A stretch of 5,575 nt of DNA from Desulfovibrionaceae bacterium. Its GTDB lineage: Bacteria; Desulfobacterota; Desulfovibrionia; Desulfovibrionales; Desulfovibrionaceae. The notes under the pieces were generated by a model, which saw nothing but the letters and a program-made list of their open reading frames with translations, ran no database searches and was not told the DNA's origin. The stretch spans positions 1 to 5,575 of the forward strand of contig JAUNSE010000151.1 in assembly GCA_030539415.1 (NCBI GenBank), in the 5' to 3' direction. The position numbers and the translations under genes are program-made. Below are positions 1-3,947 of the stretch, piece after piece. Within the stretch, counting starts at the first letter, position 1. Each line of letters begins with the position of its first letter.

Positions 1-129
1 GGCAAAATTTGTGTGATCGCGAGTCTATCCAACTCGTGTCCACACGCTCTAGCGGCCGGGCAGCCGCCTCCGCTTCCGCGGCAGCGCGGACAGGCCGGCG
101 GACGCCGGAGCTGCGCCCCGCTCCAAGGC
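1..129. other. G+C-rich non-coding stretch with hairpins
   Basis: I find no gene here. Two forward frames run open from the window edge to TAA stops at 142-144 and 153-155, but their translations are low-complexity Ala/Pro/Arg-rich strings that I do not recognise. The DNA is rich in inverted repeats. One is a hairpin at 11-45: GTGTG (11-15) pairs with CACAC (41-45), a two-by-two internal loop follows, then a 7-bp stem 18-24/32-38 with one wobble pair and a 7-base loop. The others are GCGGC/GCCGC (52-56/63-67), CCGGCG/CGCCGG (95-100/103-108) and GGAGC/GCTCC (107-111/120-124). No T-tract follows any of them, so they are not standard intrinsic terminators. The stretch could be the trailer of an upstream gene or RNA lying outside the window. 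Confidence 0.4.
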
Positions 130-158
130 TTGCCAAGGCCCTAATAGTCTCGTAAACT
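130..158 (+). promoter_or_regulatory. Candidate sigma-70 type promoter for the leader and ubiE operon
   Basis: TTGCCA at 130-135 matches the -35 consensus TTGACA in five of six bases. TAAACT at 153-158 matches TATAAT in four of six, and the spacer is exactly 17 bases. It lies where the G+C-rich upstream DNA gives way to A+T-richer sequence (141-203). Transcription would start near 165 and give a 5' leader of about 140 bases before the first RBS. This is prediction from consensus only. An alternative -10-like element is the CTTGTAAA at 193-200, but starting there would remove the 5' arm of the first leader stem. Confidence 0.35.
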
Positions 159-173
159 TTTTGTCTCATTTTC

Positions 174-291
174 TTCGCCGCAGGCGAAACATCTTGTAAA
201 AAGAGGGCGGGGGTGACCAGTTCCCGTTCTCTTCCCGTCCGCTGTGATTCATGGTGGGTCACGGCCATTCCCCGAGGACGGGTTTCTTTTT
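174..291 (+). promoter_or_regulatory. Structured 5' leader, candidate attenuator or riboswitch-like element
   Basis: Consecutive complementary segments are visible. TTCGCC/GGCGAA (174-179/183-188) forms a short hairpin with a GCA loop. AAGAGGGCGGG (201-211) pairs with CCCGTTCTCTT (223-233) as 11 bp, including two G-U pairs, around an 11-base loop. CCCGTCC (234-240) pairs with GGACGGG (276-282). Nested inside, GCTGTGA (241-247) pairs with TCACGGC (259-265), leaving a 10-base one-sided bulge at 266-275. A U-rich run follows at 283-291. CCCGTCC can instead pair with GGGCGGG (205-211), the 5' arm of the first stem, which would open the terminator-like helix. Switching between the two forms, the ligand and any physiological role are inference. 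I do not recognise a known riboswitch class. It could instead be a small RNA gene that ends at the T-tract. Confidence 0.45.
234..291 (+). terminator. Terminator-like hairpin with T-tract inside the leader
   Basis: A 7-bp stem CCCGTCC/GGACGGG (234-240/276-282) is followed at once by TTTCTTTTT (283-291). The inner 7-bp hairpin 241-247/259-265 can stack on it. A smaller 4-bp version, CCCG-AGGA-CGGG (271-282), also sits directly before the T-run. The element ends four bases before the AGGGAG Shine-Dalgarno of the 56-residue ORF, so termination here would switch off the downstream genes. It is the only hairpin plus T-tract combination I found in the window. Confidence 0.45.
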
Positions 292-307
292 CCCAGGGAG
301 ACCGCTC

Positions 308-478
308 ATGCTGGACAAGGATCAGAAGGAAGCACTGCAGATCGCCAAGGAGCTGACAGCCAAGCTCATCGAGACCAGAACCGTCTCGCAGAGCAATATC
401 GGGGACGTCTTCCCCAATATCTTCCGCGTTGTCTACAGAACCATTCTCGAGGCTCCCGACCTGGCCTCCCGCCAGTAA
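308..478 (+). CDS. Small uncharacterised 56-residue protein upstream of ubiE
   Basis: The product is a 56-residue soluble-looking protein starting MLDKDQKEALQIAKEL. I do not recognise it as a named family. It is mainly amphipathic helix: a charged first helix at about 3-24, a turn with TVSQSNIGDVFP (about 25-36), and a second helix at about 37-50 (NIFRVVYRTILE). There is no signal peptide, membrane segment or cysteine. I chose the ATG at 308 because AGGGAG at 295-300 lies seven bases upstream. The in-frame ATG at 251 has no such site and falls inside the leader hairpin. The gene ends 28 bases before the ubiE start and probably shares its transcript. The helix-turn-helix-like length and the placing of hydrophobic residues faintly recall the N-terminal part of MucR/Ros-type regulators, but that is a weak impression. 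Its job is unknown. Confidence 0.72.
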   Translation: MLDKDQKEALQIAKELTAKLIETRTVSQSNIGDVFPNIFRVVYRTILEAPDLASRQ

Positions 479-506
479 CCTTCAGGCGCTCCGAGGTATT
501 CTTCCG

Positions 507-1241
507 ATGGACAACCAACAGGATCTGCACCAGCCCTCCGTTGCCGTGCACGACAGAGCAGTGGCCGGCATGTTCGGCCGCATCGCCCGCTTCTACGACC
601 TGCTCAACCATGTCCTGTCGCTGGGCATTGACTGCTACTGGCGCCGCGTGCTGGCCAGGGCGGCCGTTCCCGGGCCGACCGGACGCTTTCTGGATCTCGC
701 CGCCGGCACCATGGATGTCAGCCTGGCCCTGCGCCGCCGCCATCCCGGCTGCCAGGTGCTGGCCATGGACTTCTGCCTGCCCATGCTGACCCAGGGCAGA
801 AAGAAGCTCGCCCGCCGTCTGGAGCACCGCATCACGGCCGTCAACGGCGACGGCAAGCACATCCCCCTGCCCGACAATTCCGTCGACAGCGTCACCATCG
901 CCTTCGGCATACGCAACATTCTGCCGCGCCCCGAGGCTCTGGCCGAAATGTACCGCGTCACGGCCCCCGGCGGACGGGTGTGCATCCTCGAATTCGGCTC
1001 CGGCCGGGAGCGCATCTGGGGCGGCCTGTACAACTGGTATCTCACCCGGCTGCTGCCCCGCATCGGGCGCATCGTCTCCCGCGACTCCGCGGCCTACGGC
1101 TATCTGGCCAGAACCATCTGCGAGTTCCCGAGCGCCAGAGAGCTCGCCAGGGAAATGGAGGCCGCCGGCTTCGCCAGGGTGAAGTACCGCAAGCTCACAA
1201 GCGGCATTGTCTGCCTGCATGTGGGCGAGAAGAAGGCCTAG
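507..1241 (+). CDS. ubiE: Demethylmenaquinone methyltransferase (UbiE/MenG family)
   Basis: This is a 244-residue SAM-dependent C-methyltransferase that converts demethylmenaquinone to menaquinone, the last step of the pathway, in the cytoplasm or at the membrane face. The family opening MFGRIARFYDLLNHVLSLGID (22-42) is present in the usual place. Motif I is LDLAAGTMD (62-70), where E. coli UbiE has a GGTGD core. The family signature IAFGIRN is at 131-137, followed by the GGRVCILEFG region, LLPRIGRIVSRD and the C-terminal LTSGIVCLHVG. The length is usual for the family. I chose ATG 507 because GAGGT (493-497) lies nine bases upstream. An in-frame ATG at 429 would add 26 non-family residues that overlap the preceding gene. 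With no ubiquinone genes in view, and an anaerobe suspected, menaquinone is the likely substrate. The name menG fits equally well. Confidence 0.95.
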   Translation: MDNQQDLHQPSVAVHDRAVAGMFGRIARFYDLLNHVLSLGIDCYWRRVLARAAVPGPTGRFLDLAAGTMDVSLALRRRHPGCQVLAMDFCLPMLTQGRKKLARRLEHRITAVNGDGKHIPLPDNSVDSVTIAFGIRNILPRPEALAEMYRVTAPGGRVCILEFGSGRERIWGGLYNWYLTRLLPRIGRIVSRDSAAYGYLARTICEFPSARELAREMEAAGFARVKYRKLTSGIVCLHVGEKKA

Positions 1242-1283
1242 GCGTGTGCGGCCTCCGCGTCAGGAGACCAGGGCGCAGACGCC
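1241..1283. terminator. Imperfect hairpin between convergent genes, possible bidirectional terminator
   Basis: GGCGT (1241-1245) pairs with ACGCC (1279-1283), TGCG (1247-1250) with CGCA (1274-1277), and CCT (1252-1254) with AGG (1270-1272). G-G mismatches separate the three helices. The hairpin starts at the last base of the ubiE stop codon and reaches into the final codons of the minus-strand gene. Symmetry between converging genes suggests transcript-end stabilisation or termination. Neither side has a T- or A-tract, so the call is weak. Confidence 0.22.
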
Positions 1284-1457
1284 GACCCCGGCCAGCATGA
1301 ACACGAGGCCCGCGACGCGAACTCCGGAGCCGGGCATCTGCGAAATGCTGAAGGCCGCCTCGCGCATGCGGTCGGGAAATCCGGCCCACAGCGCCCCCTC
1401 GATGGCCATGGCCAGACCGAGCGCCCTGACAAACAGATTCAGATCGAAATTTTCCAT
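1260..1457 (-). CDS. DUF2065 family small inner-membrane protein (YjeT-like)
   Basis: This is a 65-residue protein with two predicted transmembrane helices, at about 8-26 and 46-64, joined by a polar segment containing PDRMREA (28-34). The layout matches the DUF2065/YjeT family: a first helix with the conserved Glu-Gly pair (E20-G21), a Pro with following Arg (P28, R30), a loop with QMP, then R47-x-x-G50 leading into the second helix. The family's function is not established. The start ATG (1455-1457, complement) has AAAGGA only three bases upstream, which is short. It also has a farther GGGAG, so translation may be modest. The gene converges on ubiE with 18 bases between the stop codons and diverges from the sugar dehydrogenase across 56 bases. 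It sits on the opposite strand from every other gene here. Confidence 0.85.
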   Translation of the reverse strand: MENFDLNLFVRALGLAMAIEGALWAGFPDRMREAAFSISQMPGSGVRVAGLVFMLAGVGVCALVS

Positions 1458-1513
1458 TCGTCCTTTGTGACATCTCCCACCGCCCTTGTAAAGACAAGAT
1501 AGGATGACGATAA
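1458..1513. promoter_or_regulatory. Divergent intergenic region with a short palindrome
   Basis: These 56 bases must hold the start signals for the DUF2065 gene leftward and the dehydrogenase rightward. They contain a perfect inverted repeat, CTTGT-AAAG-ACAAG (1485-1498), suited to an operator. On the plus strand TTGTGA (1465-1470) and TGTAAA (1487-1492), 16 bases apart, form a mediocre promoter candidate. AGGA at 1501-1504 is the dehydrogenase ribosome binding site. The 8-mer CTTGTAAA also occurs in the leader at 193-200. Assignments are tentative. Confidence 0.3.
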
Positions 1514-2827
1514 ATGATCAATTTTGAAGAACTTTCCGAACACCGCGTTCCTCTGGCCGTTGTCGGCCTGGGTTATGTGGGGCTTCCCCTGGCCGTGGCC
1601 TTTGCCAGGCATTTCGACGTCATCGGCTTCGACATCTCCGCCGCTCGCATCGAGGAACTCAAGGGCGGCCATGACCATACCAACGAGGTGACCGACGAAA
1701 AGCTCGCCGGCGCCAGCATCAGCTACACCACCGATCCCGCCGAGCTGGCAAAGGCGGGCGTCATCATCGTGGCCGTGCCCACGCCCATCGACGACCACAG
1801 GTCGCCCGACCTGACTCCCGTCGTCTCCGCCTCCGAGCTCGTGGGCAGCCACATGGGCAGGGGCGCGGTGATCTGCTTCGAGTCAACGGTCTATCCCGGC
1901 CTGACCGAGGAAATCTGCGTCCCCATTCTCGAGGAGAAGAGCGGTCTGACCTTCGGCAGCGACTTCACCGTGGGCTACTCGCCCGAACGCATCAATCCCG
2001 GCGACAAGGTCCACACCCTCGAGACCATCACCAAAATTGTCTCCGGCTCGGACGAGGCCACCGCGGACCTTCTGGTCAAAGTCTACGGAAGCGTTGTTGC
2101 CGCCGGCATACACAGGGCGAGCTGCATCAAGGTCGCCGAGGCTGCCAAGGTCATCGAGAACACCCAGCGCGATCTCAACATCGCCCTCATGAACGAGCTG
2201 TCTATCATCTTCCATCTGATGGGCATCGACACGCTGGAAGTGCTTGAGGCCGCCGGCACCAAATGGAACTTCCTGCCCTTCCGTCCCGGCCTGGTGGGCG
2301 GCCACTGCATCGGCGTGGACCCCTACTACCTGACTTTCAAGGCCGAGGAGCTGGGCTATCATCCGGATGTCATTCTGTCCGGCCGCCGCATCAACGACAA
2401 CATGGGCAGGCTTGCCGCCCAGCGCGTGGTCAAGGGCATGATCAGCCGCGGCTGCGTGGTGCGCGGCGCGCGCGTGGGCGTGCTCGGCTTCACCTTCAAG
2501 GAAAACGTGCCCGATCTGCGCAACACGCGCGTGGTGGACATTATCGCCGAGCTCAGGGAGTTCGGTCTCGAGGTGCTGGTCACCGATGCCGAAGCCTATC
2601 CCGCCGAGGCCAAAAGGCACTACGGCCAGGACCTTGTCCCTCTCGAGGAGCTGCGCGACCTCGATGCCCTGATCCTTGCCGTCCCGCACAGGGCCTATGC
2701 GTCCCTGGATCCGGAAGCTCTCAAGGCGCTCTTCCGCGACCCGGCACAGGCTTTTGTCTTCGACATCAAGGGCTTCTTCGACAAGCAGAAGATGCTTGCT
2801 GCCGGCATCGACTACCGCCGGCTCTAG
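1514..2827 (+). CDS. UDP-N-acetylhexosamine 6-dehydrogenase, TviB/WbpO family nucleotide sugar dehydrogenase
   Basis: This is a 437-residue NAD-dependent enzyme that oxidises C6 of a UDP-N-acetylhexosamine to the uronic acid in two steps, supplying precursor for surface polysaccharide. The Rossmann motif GLGYVGLP is at 18-25. The nucleotide-sugar dehydrogenase signature YSPERINPGD starts at 155, with Lys212 and Asn216 in AAKVIENTQRD. The catalytic Cys265 lies in PGLVGGHCIGVDPYYL. The C-terminal UDP-binding domain carries GFTFKENVPDLRNTRVVD (about 325-342). The PTPIDDH and WNFLPFRPGL stretches point to the TviB/WbpO/VipA branch, whose members use UDP-GlcNAc or UDP-GalNAc, and not to UDP-glucose or GDP-mannose enzymes. 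The exact substrate cannot be read from sequence. The start is supported by AGGA (1501-1504) nine bases upstream and by the family-like N-terminus. No glycosyltransferase or epimerase is adjacent within the window. Confidence 0.95.
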   Translation: MINFEELSEHRVPLAVVGLGYVGLPLAVAFARHFDVIGFDISAARIEELKGGHDHTNEVTDEKLAGASISYTTDPAELAKAGVIIVAVPTPIDDHRSPDLTPVVSASELVGSHMGRGAVICFESTVYPGLTEEICVPILEEKSGLTFGSDFTVGYSPERINPGDKVHTLETITKIVSGSDEATADLLVKVYGSVVAAGIHRASCIKVAEAAKVIENTQRDLNIALMNELSIIFHLMGIDTLEVLEAAGTKWNFLPFRPGLVGGHCIGVDPYYLTFKAEELGYHPDVILSGRRINDNMGRLAAQRVVKGMISRGCVVRGARVGVLGFTFKENVPDLRNTRVVDIIAELREFGLEVLVTDAEAYPAEAKRHYGQDLVPLEELRDLDALILAVPHRAYASLDPEALKALFRDPAQAFVFDIKGFFDKQKMLAAGIDYRRL

Positions 2828-2841
2828 ACCGCGCGCCTCAT

Positions 2842-2864
2842 GGCCTGCCGCCCGGCGGCAGGCC
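2842..2864. repeat. Perfect 23-base inverted repeat between dehydrogenase and polyprenyl synthase
   Basis: The arms GGCCTGCCGCC (2842-2852) and GGCGGCAGGCC (2854-2864) are exact complements around a single C, so RNA from either strand could form a very stable hairpin of about nine or ten pairs. It lies 14 bases after the dehydrogenase stop. No T-run follows, so it is not a standard intrinsic terminator. It could pause polymerase, stabilise the upstream mRNA 3' end, or separate expression of the two genes. Its core CCTGCCG recurs in the repeat at 3890-3924. Confidence 0.6.
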
Positions 2865-2896
2865 GCACCAAGCAAAGTTCACACTCAAGGTATCCA

Positions 2897-3880
2897 ATGG
2901 CCTCACTTCTTCTGAAAGCCCGCATGGCCCTGGAACTTCCGGCCATCAACCGTGCGCTCGACACCCTGATCCAGGAGCTCCCCGCCCCTTCCCGTCCGGC
3001 GGCCATGCATACGGTCAGGGCCGGCGGCAAGCGTCTGCGCCCGCTGCTCACCATTCTTTGCGCGCGCCTGTTCGGCGCGAAGGACGGTTCGGACAGGGGT
3101 GGCCTGCACCGTCTGGCGTGCACGCTGGAAATGCTGCATGCCGCCACGCTGATGCACGACGATGTCATAGACAATGCCGACACCAGACGCGGCATGCCCG
3201 CCTGCCACAAGGTGTTTGACAACACCACCGCCATTCTGGCCGGCGACGCCCTTCTGTCCACGGCCAATGCCTGCGTGGCCGAATACGGCAGCACCAGGCT
3301 CTGCCATGTCTTTGCCAAGGCCACGGCCGAGACCACGGCGGGCGAGATTCTGGAGCTCAACGCCCTGCGCAACCCGAACCTCGCGGCCGACGAGTACACG
3401 GCCATCATCCGCGGCAAGACGGCGCGCCTCATCCGGGCCGCCTGCGAAATGGGGGCCATCTATGCCGGAGCGGACGACGCGCAGGTGGAAGCGATCGCCG
3501 TCTACGGCGAAAGCATGGGCATGGCTTTCCAGATGGTGGACGACGCTCTGGATGTGGCCGATGCCGAAACCATAGGCAAGCCCACCGGCGGCGACCTCAG
3601 GGAAGGCAAGCTGACTCCGCCGCTCCTGCTCTACAGGAACAGTCTTTCTCCGGACGAGCAGACGGCCTTCAACCGCAAGTTTGCCGGCGGCGCCTTCAGC
3701 GAAGAAGAAGTTTCCGCCATCTGCAGCGCCATCCGCGGGCTTGGCTTTGACAAGACCGTGAGGGGCATGGCAGACGGCTATCTCGACACAGCCAGACACA
3801 GTCTGAGCGCCCTGCCCGACAATTCCGAGCGGGACATCCTCCAGGAAATCCTGACATACGTCAGGGACCGCAAGAAGTAA
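2897..3880 (+). CDS. Long-chain all-trans polyprenyl diphosphate synthase (IspB-like)
   Basis: This is a 327-residue soluble prenyl chain-elongating enzyme that adds isopentenyl diphosphate units to an allylic primer, giving the tail used by menaquinone. GGKRLRP (43-49) binds diphosphate. The first aspartate-rich motif is DDVID (88-92) followed by NADTRRG, and the second is DDALD (215-219), preceded by FQM. The first motif lacks the two-residue insertion of bacterial farnesyl synthases, and the residues four and five before it (Thr, Ala) are small, as in E. coli IspB, so a long product is expected. Exact chain length is unknown. I chose ATG 2897 because AAGG (2887-2890) lies six bases upstream. 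The in-frame ATG at 2840 has no RBS and would place the inverted repeat inside the coding sequence. With ubiE nearby, a quinone-tail role is the best inference. Confidence 0.94.
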   Translation: MASLLLKARMALELPAINRALDTLIQELPAPSRPAAMHTVRAGGKRLRPLLTILCARLFGAKDGSDRGGLHRLACTLEMLHAATLMHDDVIDNADTRRGMPACHKVFDNTTAILAGDALLSTANACVAEYGSTRLCHVFAKATAETTAGEILELNALRNPNLAADEYTAIIRGKTARLIRAACEMGAIYAGADDAQVEAIAVYGESMGMAFQMVDDALDVADAETIGKPTGGDLREGKLTPPLLLYRNSLSPDEQTAFNRKFAGGAFSEEEVSAICSAIRGLGFDKTVRGMADGYLDTARHSLSALPDNSERDILQEILTYVRDRKK

Positions 3881-3889
3881 TCGCTCTGC

Positions 3890-3924
3890 CCTGCCGGACA
3901 CGCCTTCCTCCCATGGCCGGCAGG
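3890..3924. repeat. 8-bp inverted repeat between polyprenyl synthase and purL
   Basis: CCTGCCGG (3890-3897) and CCGGCAGG (3917-3924) are exact complements separated by 19 bases. The repeat starts nine bases after the polyprenyl synthase stop and ends 23 bases before purL. No T-tract follows. It shares the stem core CCTGCCG/CGGCAGG with the repeat at 2842-2864. The TACAGT at 3928-3933 resembles a -10 element, but no good -35 partner precedes it. Confidence 0.5.
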
Positions 3925-3947
3925 CACTACAGTATCAGGAGTCATCC

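Noticed and set aside
1..155. Two forward frames open from the window edge, ending at TAA 142-144 and 153-155
   Set aside because: Either could be the tail of an upstream gene, but the translations are low-complexity and unrecognised and the region is dense in inverted repeats. A search with upstream sequence would settle it.
234..291. 3' end of a 6S or SRP RNA gene
   Set aside because: The GGTCACGGCC-like stretch and T-tract brought these to mind. However, the partner of the terminal stem is only about 40 bases upstream, too close for 6S RNA, and the SRP RNA tetraloop and core are absent.
213..353. GTG-initiated leader peptide frame with adjacent Trp codons (252-257 region)
   Set aside because: The tandem Trp codons suggested a tryptophan-type attenuator, but the frame runs past the start of the real ORF at 308 and its only SD-like sequence is buried in the first stem. 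The downstream genes are not tryptophan genes. Chance is more likely.
429..506. N-terminal extension of UbiE from an upstream ATG
   Set aside because: The extra 26 residues overlap the preceding gene, lack family similarity and have no ribosome binding site. The ATG at 507 has one.
1883..2875. 330-residue open frame on the minus strand opposite the sugar dehydrogenase
   Set aside because: Low-complexity Ala/Gly/His/Asp-rich shadow of a well-supported gene. It also runs through the intergenic inverted repeat.
2903..3901. 332-residue open frame on the minus strand opposite the polyprenyl synthase
   Set aside because: Antisense shadow with no recognisable motif. The forward gene has both aspartate-rich motifs.
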